Shown here: one piece after another, positions 33,138 to 42,578 of the stretch | How positions within the stretch are numbered: the first letter of the stretch is position 1 | Layout: each line of letters starts with the position of its first letter | Assembly (NCBI RefSeq): GCF_043729335.1 | Contig: NZ_JAYTLQ010000001.1 | Location: 55,825 to 119,824, forward strand | Source of the DNA: Crenothrix sp043729335 | GTDB taxonomy: Bacteria > Pseudomonadota > Gammaproteobacteria > Methylococcales > Methylomonadaceae | Direction of reading: 5' to 3' | Length of the DNA stretch: 64,000 nt | Position numbers and translations under genes: made by a program | Notes under the pieces: generated by a model | What the model was told of the DNA's origin: nothing | Databases searched by the model: none | What the model saw: only the letters and a program-made list of their open reading frames with translations

Positions 33138-33779
33138 CTATCCTCGCTTCCTGTTGACAGTCTTGGCACCGGGCTTAACACTCATATCATTACTGCCTTC
33201 GTTATAGGTTTTTACCGTAGCGTTCATCAGGATAATATTGTCTTTGCCCTCTTTACCGCCTTTACCTTGAGGCATCATATTGACATCATGAACCGTGACA
33301 ATACGCGGTAACGATGCCAAGCCACTGACAAATAAACCCAGCTCTTCATATTTTCCAGTCACTTGAATATTAATGGGCAACTCTGAATAAAACTCTTGCC
33401 TCACCGGCCCGCTTGGCTTAAATAATTTAAATTCCAAGCCACTGGCCAAGCCGGTTTGTGAAATGTCGATTAACAAACTGGCCACCTCTTCTTCGGTCGG
33501 CATTTGCCTAACCATAACCTCCAAAGAGGATTCAATATCGCTAAGCTGTTTTTGATAATCCTTGAGATTAACGGCTTTTTTCTGTTTTAATTCAAAAGTA
33601 GCCTTTAATTCTTGCTCTTTTTTCTTGACGACATCAAGGCTGTCTAACTGATCCAGGGTATCCCAATAGATACCTCCCAGCGCCACCACGGCACACAGAA
33701 TTAATGTGGCTGCGACCTTAACTGGAAATGGCCATGTTCCAGCCGCATTGATATCCCAATTTATTTCCGATAGGTTCAT
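33138..33779 (-). CDS. pilO: Type IV pilus inner-membrane protein PilO
   Basis: Protein of 213 residues: short cytoplasmic N-terminus (MNLSEINWDINAAGTWPFPVK), one membrane helix (about 22-42), a coiled coil (VVKKKEQELKATFELKQKKAVNLKDYQ) and a ferredoxin-like periplasmic domain starting near QTGLASGLEFKLFKPSG. PilO pairs with PilN in the alignment complex. Its start overlaps the pilN stop by 4 bp (ATGA). Confidence 0.96.
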   Translation of the reverse strand: MNLSEINWDINAAGTWPFPVKVAATLILCAVVALGGIYWDTLDQLDSLDVVKKKEQELKATFELKQKKAVNLKDYQKQLSDIESSLEVMVRQMPTEEEVASLLIDISQTGLASGLEFKLFKPSGPVRQEFYSELPINIQVTGKYEELGLFVSGLASLPRIVTVHDVNMMPQGKGGKEGKDNIILMNATVKTYNEGSNDMSVKPGAKTVNRKRG

Positions 33780-34345
33780 TTGCCACCCTCAGTTTTAGTC
33801 TTGTTTGCGCCTAAAATCGCATGCAATACAAAATCACTTAATTGTTCGCCGTTTTCGGCCTTGGGCACTTGTATAACATCCAGCCTTGGCGCATCTAGCC
33901 ACGGCGATACATCAATAGCCCGCATAAACGCAGAAACCCGGGCATTAGATTGTGACTTACCTTCAAAAATTAACGATGAACCCACTTGACTAAACTTGCT
34001 CAAAAACACACCATCTGGAGTTGCCTTAGGAATTTCATCAAATAAATGCACAATTTCCGGACGACTCGCCTGGAGCTTATGGATCAAATCTATCTTTGCC
34101 AGCAACTTGCTCTTTTTTTCTTCAATGGTTCTGATTTCAACAATTTTTTTCTCAAGCCAAACGGTTTCGTTTTCCAATAACTTATTTCTTTGTATCTGGT
34201 AAGCTTTTAGGCTTTCGATATAGCTATGAACGGCTCCCATAACAATTAATGTGAGTAGAGCCGCCAAACCCATTGAAGTAAAAAAATCCTTTTTTCGCTT
34301 CTTCCGTAACTCGTCGCGCCAGGGCAGTAAATTGATTTTTGCCAT
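33776..34345 (-). CDS. pilN: Type IV pilus inner-membrane protein PilN
   Basis: Protein of 189 residues. The conserved N-terminal INLLPWRDELRKKRKK binds PilM in the cytoplasm; a membrane helix (about 22-42), a coiled coil (KLLENETVWLEKKIVEIRTIEEKKSKLL) and a periplasmic domain with DGVFLSKFSQVGSSLIFEGKSQSNARVSAFMRAID follow. The ATG shares a base with the pilM stop codon (TGATG). Confidence 0.96.
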   Translation of the reverse strand: MAKINLLPWRDELRKKRKKDFFTSMGLAALLTLIVMGAVHSYIESLKAYQIQRNKLLENETVWLEKKIVEIRTIEEKKSKLLAKIDLIHKLQASRPEIVHLFDEIPKATPDGVFLSKFSQVGSSLIFEGKSQSNARVSAFMRAIDVSPWLDAPRLDVIQVPKAENGEQLSDFVLHAILGANKTKTEGGK

Positions 34346-35406
34346 CAGTCAAAACTCCTTAATGCTAATCCACAGGCCAGCATCATCGCCGGTGCATCAT
34401 TACTCAAGGTTTGCGGCTTTACTTTAGAAGACAAGGTCATATCGATAAACGGATTAGCGATATACGCATTCACCCCTAAACTTTGCGATACCATTTTTTC
34501 AATACCGGGTATAGCCGCACAACCTCCCGATAAAATAATGCTATCTATATTTTTATTGGCACTTGACGAAACAAAAAACTGTAACGAGCGTGCAATTTGC
34601 TGAACAACCGCACGTTTAAACGGCTCCAGAACATCAACAATATAATTGTCCGGCAAGCCGCCATGTTTTTTGGCCAAACCGGCTTCTTCGCAAGATAGCC
34701 CATAGCGGCGCTGAATTTCTTCAGTCAATTGTTTGCCACCAAATACTTGTTCACGGGTGTAAACGGTACGGCCTTCATGCAGTACATTTAAGGTAGATAG
34801 TGTCGCACCGATATCAGCAATGGCAATAGTTTGCCCTGCCATTGAATTACGCAATTGATCAGCCAGCAAACTAAACGCATTTTCCATAGCAAAAGCTTCC
34901 ACATCAACAACCCTGGCTTTTAGTCCAGCTTTGCTCAGCGCTTCAACACGGTCATCCACATTGTCTTTTCTAGAAGCCGCTAAGATAACGTTTACCATAT
35001 CCGGATTTTGTTCATTAATGCCTTGAATCTCAAAATCCAGACTGACCTCATCCAAAGCGTAAGGCACATACTGATCAGCCTCGATCATAATCTGCTCTTC
35101 CACTTCGTCATCAGTCAACGCTTTAGGCATAGTGATTATTTTGGTCATGACCGCAGCACCAGAAACAGCAACCGATGCGTATTTCAGTTTTGTTCCCGAC
35201 TGTTTGACCGCCACTTTTATAGCATCAGCAATCACATCGGTGCTCACCATGTTTTTATCAACAATCGCCGATTGCAACAAGGGGGCAACTGCATAGCTTT
35301 CAACTTTATAACGGGTGCCGGATTTACTTAGCTCCAGTAACTTTACAGCTACCGTACTGATATCAAGCCCAAGTACTGCCCCCTGCTTACGTCCAAACCA
35401 CTTCAT
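34345..35406 (-). CDS. pilM: Type IV pilus assembly ATPase-like PilM
   Basis: Protein of 353 residues with an actin/FtsA-like fold: GLDISTVAVKLLELSKSG (phosphate 1), AIADIGATLSTLNVLHEGRTVYTREQVFGG (phosphate 2), IILSGGCAAIPGIEKMV (adenosine site). Cytoplasmic partner of PilN and first gene of the pilMNOPQ operon. Divergent from the PBP1A gene, a conserved arrangement in gammaproteobacteria. Confidence 0.96.
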   Translation of the reverse strand: MKWFGRKQGAVLGLDISTVAVKLLELSKSGTRYKVESYAVAPLLQSAIVDKNMVSTDVIADAIKVAVKQSGTKLKYASVAVSGAAVMTKIITMPKALTDDEVEEQIMIEADQYVPYALDEVSLDFEIQGINEQNPDMVNVILAASRKDNVDDRVEALSKAGLKARVVDVEAFAMENAFSLLADQLRNSMAGQTIAIADIGATLSTLNVLHEGRTVYTREQVFGGKQLTEEIQRRYGLSCEEAGLAKKHGGLPDNYIVDVLEPFKRAVVQQIARSLQFFVSSSANKNIDSIILSGGCAAIPGIEKMVSQSLGVNAYIANPFIDMTLSSKVKPQTLSNDAPAMMLACGLALRSFD

Positions 35407-35727
35407 GCGATACCCTTAAAACGTGATAATTAATTGGCTAATGTGGAAAGATAGTCTTAAATTCGTATCAAAACAGTAATAAAAATTAGCAATCCAAAGT
35501 ATAGTTGCGTTTTTTATTTTAAAAGTAAAAATCTTCAATTTATTTGTTTGTTACTCATGTTGCTCTATACTGCCTTTCAAACCAGATAAGTAAGTGTTTG
35601 TCCTGATAATAAATATTTTTTATTATTGACTGAATTTACGCGGCAAGCTTACGGGTTTTTAATTGTCTAAACTTACCCCGCAAGCCTTAGCGTAAAAAGC
35701 ACCCTATTCCTGACAACGTAAATATCA
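35407..35727. promoter_or_regulatory. Divergent promoter region between pilM and the PBP1A gene
   Basis: A 321-bp AT-rich gap with no credible gene. It must hold the promoters of pilMNOPQ (left) and the PBP1A gene (right). No operator palindrome stands out by eye. Confidence 0.5.
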
Positions 35728-38094
35728 ATGGAAAAACCTGTGGCACTAAAACTACTCAGCGGAAGCCCTTTTAAATCAATTGCTAAATTATTAACCGTCG
35801 GTATCTTTTTAGCAGGAATTGCTGGCTACCAGTTTTACATGCGCCTACTGCATGAGTTGCCCGACACCGCAACCTTACAGAACGTTGAATACCAAACTCC
35901 TCTCAATATTTACAGTAAAGAAAAATTACTCATCGCGCAGTTTGGCGGCAACAAACGTATTCCGCTGAAAATAGAAGAAGTCCCAAAACAACTGATTAAT
36001 GCCTTTCTGGCTTCTGAAGATGATAACTTTTATCAACATCCTGGCGTAGACTACAAAGGGCTGGTACGCGCAGTTCTCCAGCTAGTACTAACGGGCAAAA
36101 AAAGCCAGGGCGGTAGCACCATTACCATGCAGGTTACCCGTAACTTCTTTCTAAGCAACGAAAAAACCTATACCCGAAAATTAAAAGAAATTATTCTGGC
36201 ATTAAAGCTGGAGCGGGAATATTCAAAAAATAAAATCCTTGAGCTGTATCTCAACCAAATCTATATGGGGCACAGTGCTTACGGTGTGGTGGCAGCTACC
36301 CAGACTTATTATGGCAAGCCGCTCAACAAATTGTCTCTTGCCGAACACGCCATGATTGCCGGCCTACCGAAAGCACCCTCCGCCTACAATCCCATTACTA
36401 ACGAAAAACGGGCGATTATAAGACGTAATTATGTGTTGCACCGCATGCTTGAGCTCATGATGATTACGGAAGATCAATACAAACAAGCCATTAAGCAACC
36501 GTCCACTGCCAAATTACAATACACCTCATCGGAAGTTTCAGCACCTTTTGTGGCAGAAATGGTAAGACAACAACTGTTTGAACAATATGGTGAAGGTGCT
36601 TATACCTCTGGCATGAATGTCTACACCACCATCAGCGCCTCTTTGCAAAAAACCGCCAACCAAGCCTTACAACATACCTTGCATAGTTATGACGAACGGC
36701 ATGGCAACAAACCATCGCCACCGTCGGCTGCGGATAAAAGCACCAAATTCGCCGATCTTCCCATAGTGGGTGACACTTACCCCGTTACGATTGTAAGCTT
36801 AACTAATCAAAAAGCTACCGCTAGATTACAAAATGATTCCGTTATTGATGTGGCATGGAAAAACAGCCGAAGTGCTAATACACTGAGAAAAAATCTGAAA
36901 GTAGGTGAAATCACACGCGTACGCAAACTCAAGAATGACCACTGGGCCTTAACGCAAATTCCAAAAGTACAGGGCGCATTTGTCGCTTTAGATCCCGAAA
37001 ATGGCGCTATTTTAGCGTTAGTCGGTGGCTTTGATTTTACCCGCAATAAATATAATCGCGCGACTCAAGCCAAGAGACAGCCAGGCTCTGGCTTCAAACC
37101 CGTTATTTATACGGCTGCGCTTGAACACGGCTACTCTCCCGCGAGCTTAATTAACGATGCGCCCATTGTGGTTAGAGATGCAAGCCAGGAAAATGATTGG
37201 CGGCCTGAAAATTACAGCAAACGTTTTTACGGCATGACCAGCATCAGAAAAGCCATCACCTATTCCAGAAATATTGTTTCTATACGCTTACTCAAGGAAA
37301 TGGGCATTGATGCAGGCATTAAAACAGGATTGCGTTTCGGTTTTACAAAAGAGCAATTACCCAGAGGGTTATCGTTGGCATTAGGCAGTGGCCATGCCTC
37401 GCCGTTACAAATGGCCCGGTTTTTTGCCACCTTTGCCAATGGTGGTTTTCTTGTTGTCCCTTACTTTATAGAACACATCGAATCCAGTGATGGCAAAATT
37501 ATTTTTAAAGCTAAACCAAAAATACCCTGCCCAACGTGCTCTGCAAAACAAAAATTAAAACCTACCCAAGCATCGCGGGTTATTTCCCCACAGATTAATT
37601 TTTTAATGAACTCCATGTTGAGAGATGTCGTCCAAAAAGGCACTGCAACGGATGCAAAAGTTTTAGGCAGATCAGATTTGGCTGGAAAGACTGGCACGAC
37701 CAATGATCAACGCGATGCTTGGTTTAACGGTTTTACACCGTCAATTGCTGCCAGTGCCTGGGTTGGTTTTGATAACTTTACGCCACTTGGCAAACTGGAA
37801 ACCGGCGGCGTAGCCGCATTGCCCATGTGGGTTGAATTTATGCGCACGGCGCTAAAAGGCACACCCGTCCAGCCGTTTATACCACCTAAAGGTATTATTA
37901 AAAAAGGAGGAGAATTTTACCAATCGGACTATTCGCCTAAATTGACAGGACAAATAGCAACCGCATCACAATCAAAACCAGTAAAAGCTGTTAAGAAAAC
38001 CACAGCCACGCGTAAAAAATCAACATCATCATCGCCCAATAGCAATAGTAGCAGGCCATCTGCTGCCAAGCCAGTGGTTGAATCTTTGTTTTAA
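35728..38094 (+). CDS. mrcA: Penicillin-binding protein 1A
   Basis: Class A PBP of 788 residues with an N-terminal membrane helix (about 17-37). The GT51 glycosyltransferase has the catalytic ASEDDNFYQHPGVD and GGSTITMQVTRNFF; an OB-like insert follows. The transpeptidase has SxxK in PGSGFKPVIY (about 453), SxN in YSRNIVSIRLL and KTGTT near 653. The tail is a Lys/Ser/Pro-rich, probably disordered extension. It polymerises and cross-links peptidoglycan at the inner membrane. Position next to pilM is conserved in the class. Confidence 0.96.
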   Translation: MEKPVALKLLSGSPFKSIAKLLTVGIFLAGIAGYQFYMRLLHELPDTATLQNVEYQTPLNIYSKEKLLIAQFGGNKRIPLKIEEVPKQLINAFLASEDDNFYQHPGVDYKGLVRAVLQLVLTGKKSQGGSTITMQVTRNFFLSNEKTYTRKLKEIILALKLEREYSKNKILELYLNQIYMGHSAYGVVAATQTYYGKPLNKLSLAEHAMIAGLPKAPSAYNPITNEKRAIIRRNYVLHRMLELMMITEDQYKQAIKQPSTAKLQYTSSEVSAPFVAEMVRQQLFEQYGEGAYTSGMNVYTTISASLQKTANQALQHTLHSYDERHGNKPSPPSAADKSTKFADLPIVGDTYPVTIVSLTNQKATARLQNDSVIDVAWKNSRSANTLRKNLKVGEITRVRKLKNDHWALTQIPKVQGAFVALDPENGAILALVGGFDFTRNKYNRATQAKRQPGSGFKPVIYTAALEHGYSPASLINDAPIVVRDASQENDWRPENYSKRFYGMTSIRKAITYSRNIVSIRLLKEMGIDAGIKTGLRFGFTKEQLPRGLSLALGSGHASPLQMARFFATFANGGFLVVPYFIEHIESSDGKIIFKAKPKIPCPTCSAKQKLKPTQASRVISPQINFLMNSMLRDVVQKGTATDAKVLGRSDLAGKTGTTNDQRDAWFNGFTPSIAASAWVGFDNFTPLGKLETGGVAALPMWVEFMRTALKGTPVQPFIPPKGIIKKGGEFYQSDYSPKLTGQIATASQSKPVKAVKKTTATRKKSTSSSPNSNSSRPSAAKPVVESLF

Positions 38095-38206
38095 CAAACG
38101 AAATTGTTTAAAAGCCGTTAACTACGTAACGTATAAGACACACTTGATTGAGCTTTGGGGAGGTGCGGATTTATCCATATTCATGCTTTATGGGTACACT
38201 AAACCA

Positions 38207-38226
38207 CCACCAGCTAAAGCAGGTGG
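38207..38226. repeat. Small intergenic hairpin after mrcA
   Basis: CCACCAGC-TAAA-GCAGGTGG, an 8-bp stem with one mismatch and a TAAA loop, about 110 bp after the PBP1A gene. It may be part of the transcript end. It resembles interspersed GC-rich palindromes but has no second copy in this window. Confidence 0.5.
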
Positions 38227-38491
38227 GCCATGCAGGTTACTAAGTAAGCACAGCAAGAGCTAAGGATAGCGCAATAAGCAGTCGTTAGCATCAAAATATA
38301 AGAGCATACGCACAAACAAAAGCGTACCTTTGAATAGTGGCATTACTGCGTAATCTACTGATATTTAATAAAATTTATTACTAACAAGACAGGATTTCTT
38401 GTCGAATCTCCAGCCCAAAAGAGCTGAATAAAGTGAGGTTATGCTTTGAGTGAGCGTTATCTAATGGGTATTAGATGCTCATAAAGATACT

Positions 38492-38542
38492 TAGATCCAA
38501 TCCCGTAAGCACCTTAAAAAAAGATGCCAGAAATTGGATCTA
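38492..38542. terminator. Long inverted repeat downstream of rpmE
   Basis: Arms TAGATCCAAT and ATTGGATCTA (10 bp, perfect) enclose 31 bp, with a further weak inner stem. It lies 12 bp beyond the rpmE stop codon. In the 459-bp gap between the PBP1A gene and rpmE nothing else resembles a gene or RNA. The spacing is long for an intrinsic terminator, so this is tentative. Confidence 0.45.
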
Positions 38543-38553
38543 GCCAAATCCAA

Positions 38554-38754
38554 TTACTTTCCGTATTTTTTGCGGAATTTATCAACACGGCCAGCTGTAT
38601 CAACAACGCGCTGCTTACCAGTATAGAAAGGATGGCAAGAAGAACAAACTTCTATCATCAAGTCTTTGGTTAAAGCAGAGCCAGTTACAAATACATTACC
38701 ACAGCCACAAGTCACGGTAATTTGTTTATAGTTTGGGTGAATTTCTGGTTTCAT
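38554..38754 (-). CDS. rpmE: 50S ribosomal protein L31, zinc-binding type
   Basis: Start set at ATG 38754, giving MKPEIHPNYK as in other L31 proteins (66 residues); the longer frame to 38817 is not credible. The four Cys/His zinc ligands are present: TCGCGNVF and VCSSCHPFYTGKQ. This is the zinc-containing (C+) form, which is normally repressed in favour of a zinc-free paralogue under zinc limitation. Divergent from xthA. Confidence 0.96.
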   Translation of the reverse strand: MKPEIHPNYKQITVTCGCGNVFVTGSALTKDLMIEVCSSCHPFYTGKQRVVDTAGRVDKFRKKYGK

Positions 38755-38838
38755 ATTACTTACCCACAAACGGGCTACACACTTATTGAAGAACCTCGTA
38801 TAATACGGCTTACCCAATAAAATCGCAACCCCTTTTTT

Positions 38839-39606
38839 ATGCGTATCATTAGTTTAAATGCCAATGGCATTCGCTCAGCTGAACGCAAGGGATTTTTCCC
38901 TTGGATGCAACAACAAAATGCCGATGTCATTTGTTTGCAAGAAACTAAAGCGCAGATAAGCCAACTGAGTGAAGATCCATTTTTTCCTAAGAACTATCAT
39001 TGCTTTTACCATGATGCCGAAAAAAAAGGCTACAGTGGCGTTGCCTTATACTGCAAACAACAACCTGACAATATCATTAATGGCATTGGCCGCTCTGATT
39101 TTGATGCAGAAGGTCGTTTTATTGAGGCGCAATTTGGTAATTTAAGCATTATCTCACTGTACTTACCCTCAGGCTCTTCAGGTGAATTACGCCAAAACTT
39201 CAAATTTAGCTTTCTGGATTATTTCGCGCTTTTGTTACAGGAACGTGGGCTGAACGATAGAAATTATATTATCTGCGGCGACTGGAATATTGCCCACAAA
39301 GCCATTGATTTAAAAAACTGGCGTGGCAATCAAAAAAACTCTGGTTTTCTGCCGGAAGAACGCGCCTGGATGGATACTTTATTTGCAGGAGAGCAGTGGG
39401 TTGATGCCTTTAGGGTCGTCAATCAGGAAAGTGAACAGTACACTTGGTGGTCAAATCGAGGACAGGCTTGGGCAAAAAATGTAGGTTGGCGGATTGATTT
39501 TCAAATCGTTAGTGCAGCACTTAAGGACAAAATAACTGGAGCCAGCATCTACAAAGACGAACGTTTTTCCGATCACGCCCCGCTTATCCTTGATTACAAT
39601 TTATAA
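38839..39606 (+). CDS. xthA: Exodeoxyribonuclease III
   Basis: Protein of 255 residues, EEP-fold AP endonuclease. N-terminus RIISLNANGIRSA, metal ligand LQETKAQ, KGYSGVALYCKQ, active site CGDWNIAHKAIDLKNW, and C-terminal WRIDFQIVSAAL with RFSDHAPLILDY. It removes abasic sites and 3' blocks in base-excision repair. Divergent from rpmE with 84 bp between starts; 10 bp from the convergent AmpG-like gene. Confidence 0.96.
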   Translation: MRIISLNANGIRSAERKGFFPWMQQQNADVICLQETKAQISQLSEDPFFPKNYHCFYHDAEKKGYSGVALYCKQQPDNIINGIGRSDFDAEGRFIEAQFGNLSIISLYLPSGSSGELRQNFKFSFLDYFALLLQERGLNDRNYIICGDWNIAHKAIDLKNWRGNQKNSGFLPEERAWMDTLFAGEQWVDAFRVVNQESEQYTWWSNRGQAWAKNVGWRIDFQIVSAALKDKITGASIYKDERFSDHAPLILDYNL

Positions 39607-39616
39607 CTGATTAAGA

Positions 39617-40843
39617 TTATTTCTCATTCCACGGCGCAACTTTAAACAACAGCAACATGCCCGGAATTGCCAGCCCAAAACAAATCAGGAAAAACGTTTT
39701 CCAGCCCAGCGCTTCCACCATATAGCCAGTAGCGGCATTGGCAAAAGTACGAGGCACCGCCGCCAAACTGGTAAATAAGGCAAATTGCGTGGCAGTGTAC
39801 AAAGGATGCGTAGTGCGTGCTATAAATGCCACAAAAGCCGAAGTGCCTAAGCCAACACCTAATGCTTCAACACCAATCACCACCGCTAGCCATATCGGAT
39901 CATGCCCCACTACAGCAAGCCAGGCAAAACCCAGTATAGCGACCATCTGCACTACGCCAAAAATCCACAAGGCACGGTTAATGCCTAAGCGAATCATCCA
40001 AATTCCACCCAATAAGCCACCAATCACACTTGGCCACAAACCGGCATTTTTGGCAATCAGGCCGATTTCGGTTTTAGTAAAGCCCAAATCCAGATAAAAC
40101 GGGGTCGCAAGCGCAGTGGCCATGCTATCGCCAAGCTTGTAAAAAAAGATAAAGGCCAAGATCAATAACGCAGGCTTTAAGCCACGGCTACGAAATTCTT
40201 CAAATGGCTCAACCACCGCCGCCCTTAAGGTTTTAGGTGCGCCCTTAAGTTCCGGCTCATTGACAACAAGCGTCATAACAATGCCGGGTAACATAAACAA
40301 GGCAGTAATGATATAAACACTAGACCAAGGTAAATGATCGGCTAATACCAAAGACAATGCGCCCGGAATCAGGCTGGCAATTTTATAAGCATTCACATGA
40401 ATGGCATTACCCAAACCAAGCTCCGCTTCTAACAACAACTCACGGCGATAAGCATCCAGTACAATATCTTGCGATGCACTGAAAAACGCTACAATTAAGG
40501 ACAGATAAGCAATAGCCCATAAATCCAGCTTGGGATTCAAATAACCATAGGCCGGAATAACCAGCAATAACGCTATTTGAGCAATCAGTAACCAGCCGCG
40601 CCGACGCCCTAATGGTGGAATATAACGATCGAATAGCGGCGCCCAAAGAAACTTCCAGGTGAATGGCAATTGAATGAGCGCGAATAAGCCAATCGCCTTT
40701 AAATCCACGCCTTCGGTACGTAACCAGGCAGGCACCAAACTTATTAGAATATACAGCGGCAACCCAGAACTAAAGCCCGTGAATATACAAATCAACATGC
40801 GCCGGTTAAAAAGCACCTGCTTGATATTCATTTTGTCTGCCAT
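39617..40843 (-). CDS. ampG: AmpG-like MFS transporter
   Basis: Protein of 408 residues with about 12 membrane helices. The opening matches AmpG permeases: FTGFSSGLPLYILISLVPAWLRTEGVDLKAIGLFAL, then FLWAPLFDRYIPP and GRRRGWLL. AmpG imports GlcNAc-anhydroMurNAc muropeptides for cell-wall recycling. It ends near xthA and is separated from nhaD by a terminator. The specific substrate is inferred from family similarity. Confidence 0.9.
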   Translation of the reverse strand: MADKMNIKQVLFNRRMLICIFTGFSSGLPLYILISLVPAWLRTEGVDLKAIGLFALIQLPFTWKFLWAPLFDRYIPPLGRRRGWLLIAQIALLLVIPAYGYLNPKLDLWAIAYLSLIVAFFSASQDIVLDAYRRELLLEAELGLGNAIHVNAYKIASLIPGALSLVLADHLPWSSVYIITALFMLPGIVMTLVVNEPELKGAPKTLRAAVVEPFEEFRSRGLKPALLILAFIFFYKLGDSMATALATPFYLDLGFTKTEIGLIAKNAGLWPSVIGGLLGGIWMIRLGINRALWIFGVVQMVAILGFAWLAVVGHDPIWLAVVIGVEALGVGLGTSAFVAFIARTTHPLYTATQFALFTSLAAVPRTFANAATGYMVEALGWKTFFLICFGLAIPGMLLLFKVAPWNEK

Positions 40844-40977
40844 GGAATGCCTCTAAGAACGGGGGAGATGGCACGAAACCACCGTGCTATGCGTAGAAAA
40901 ATCGACTGACTAAACTTTATGAGTAGAAAAACTAACGCTAAACCCTAATCAGTTCGCATTGAATCGACGGATAAAAC

Positions 40978-41006
40978 AAAATCGGGAACATGAAGTTCCC
41001 GATTTT
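40978..41006 (-). terminator. Terminator after nhaD
   Basis: Perfect 12-bp stem AAAATCGGGAAC / GTTCCCGATTTT with a 5-base loop, 48 bp downstream of the nhaD stop codon on the minus strand. On that strand the stem ends in four T followed by G, so part of the U-tract is in the stem. Confidence 0.85.
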
Positions 41007-41053
41007 ATCCAACAAACAGCTTGACTGACGAGGTCAGTTTTTAAGCAAACCTC

Positions 41054-42421
41054 TTAACCATTAATCAAATAATGCGTAAGAATACTGGTAGCGTAACCTG
41101 CGGCAATCGCAGGTGTCCATTTCAGATGGCTAAAGAAGGTGTATTTGTGGTCAGATTGACCCATTAAAGCAACCCCTGCGGCAGAACCCACAGAAAGTAA
41201 TGAACCACCGACACCAGCAGTCAATGTCACCAACAACCATTGGTATAAATCCATATCCAGATTCATGTTCAATACCGCAAACATCACCGGAATATTATCA
41301 ACGATTGCTGAAATCAAACCGACCAGGATGTTGGCTGTTGTTGGCCCTAATGTTTCGTACATCGCGCCAGACAACAATTCCAGATAGCCGATATAACCTA
41401 AACCACCTACCGCAAACACAACGCCGAAGAAGAACAATAAAGTGTCCCATTCAGCATGACGGACTTTATTGAAGATATCGAAACCACCTTCGCCGTCGCC
41501 TTCAACACGAAATTTTATTTTCAGGAAATAGCCGTAGAACATTAATATAGACAAACCGACCATCATGCCCATAAAAGGCGGCAAATGCAGGACTTGCTTA
41601 AAGCTCACCGCAGTCGCAATTGTGCCTAAAAACAACGCACAAATAACAATAGCACCGGGCTTTAACTGTACAGCGTCTTCACTAGAGGCTTTAGGTTGCT
41701 CATCAGGCACTGCAAAATACATCACCGCCGCTGGCACCGCGTAGTTCACTAAAGACGGTACAAATAATTTAAAGAAATCGAAGAACTCAGCATATTCCGC
41801 TTGCCATACCATCAGCGTGGTAATGTCACCAAACGGACAGAATGCACCACCGGCATTGGCTGCAACCACTAGGTTAACAAAACCGATACTGACAAACTTC
41901 GCGTTATCAGAACCCACCGCCAACACCACCGCACCCACTAACAACGCCGCTGTGAGGTTATCAGCAACCGCTGATAAAAAGAACGTGATGACACCAGTAA
42001 TTAAAAATAATTTACGGTAACCAAACTGTCTTCTAACTAGCCAGGAACGCAAGGCTTCAAAGACATTACGCTCAGACATGGAGTTGATGTACGTCATCGC
42101 CACCAGCAAGAACAGCATCAGTTCTGCATATTCTTTCAGGTTGTATTCAAACGCTTTGTGCATGTCTTCGGCAGAAACACCGGCTTGCGCTGCCAACACT
42201 GCCGCATGCGCCCAAATAATACCTGCCGCCAAAATAACCGGCTTGGATTTACGCAAATGCGTAAATTCTTCGGTCATAACAAAACCATAAGCAATGATAA
42301 AAATTAAGACCGAATAAATACCACGCTGCGTTCCAGTCAAACCAAGGCTCTCAAACTCACCGGCCATCGCAATTTCCGGCAATAACAAAACAAACAACAA
42401 AACGAATAACGATCGCACCAC
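41054..42421 (-). CDS. nhaD: Na+/H+ antiporter NhaD
   Basis: Protein of 455 residues with a cleavable-looking first segment (MVRSLFVLLFVLLLPEIAMAG) and about 12 membrane helices. NhaD/ion transporter-family features: AVADNLTAALLVGAVVLAVG, VVAANAGGAFCPFGDITTLMVWQAEY and the mirror-image IVDNIPVMFAVLNMN. It exchanges Na+ (or Li+) for H+. Divergent from the sulfite reductase gene with 157 bp between starts. Confidence 0.95.
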   Translation of the reverse strand: MVRSLFVLLFVLLLPEIAMAGEFESLGLTGTQRGIYSVLIFIIAYGFVMTEEFTHLRKSKPVILAAGIIWAHAAVLAAQAGVSAEDMHKAFEYNLKEYAELMLFLLVAMTYINSMSERNVFEALRSWLVRRQFGYRKLFLITGVITFFLSAVADNLTAALLVGAVVLAVGSDNAKFVSIGFVNLVVAANAGGAFCPFGDITTLMVWQAEYAEFFDFFKLFVPSLVNYAVPAAVMYFAVPDEQPKASSEDAVQLKPGAIVICALFLGTIATAVSFKQVLHLPPFMGMMVGLSILMFYGYFLKIKFRVEGDGEGGFDIFNKVRHAEWDTLLFFFGVVFAVGGLGYIGYLELLSGAMYETLGPTTANILVGLISAIVDNIPVMFAVLNMNLDMDLYQWLLVTLTAGVGGSLLSVGSAAGVALMGQSDHKYTFFSHLKWTPAIAAGYATSILTHYLING

Positions 42422-42477
42422 TTTCCCCTCTTAAACTTTTAGAATTATATAAACCCAAAACCACGCGTTAACCGCTG

Positions 42478-42495
42478 ATTCTATCATTATAGAAT
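42478..42495. promoter_or_regulatory. Perfect inverted repeat in the nhaD-cysI divergent gap
   Basis: ATTCTAT-CATT-ATAGAAT, 7-bp perfect arms with a 4-base spacer, 57 bp from the nhaD start and 84 bp from the sulfite reductase start. It is a candidate operator. CysB, encoded in this window, is one candidate regulator for the right-hand gene, but the repeat does not clearly match a known consensus. Confidence 0.45.
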
Positions 42496-42578
42496 AAATT
42501 TTGTCATTTTATGCCGTGCGGTATATCATGACTCGTTGTTATTAAATGAACTTAAACAGCCTCCCTGTAAAGCTAATC

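Noticed and set aside
40861..40895. Possible sigma-54 promoter (TGGCACG-like) upstream of the AmpG gene
   Set aside because: The spacing and second element do not match the -24/-12 pattern and the orientation is wrong for the gene.
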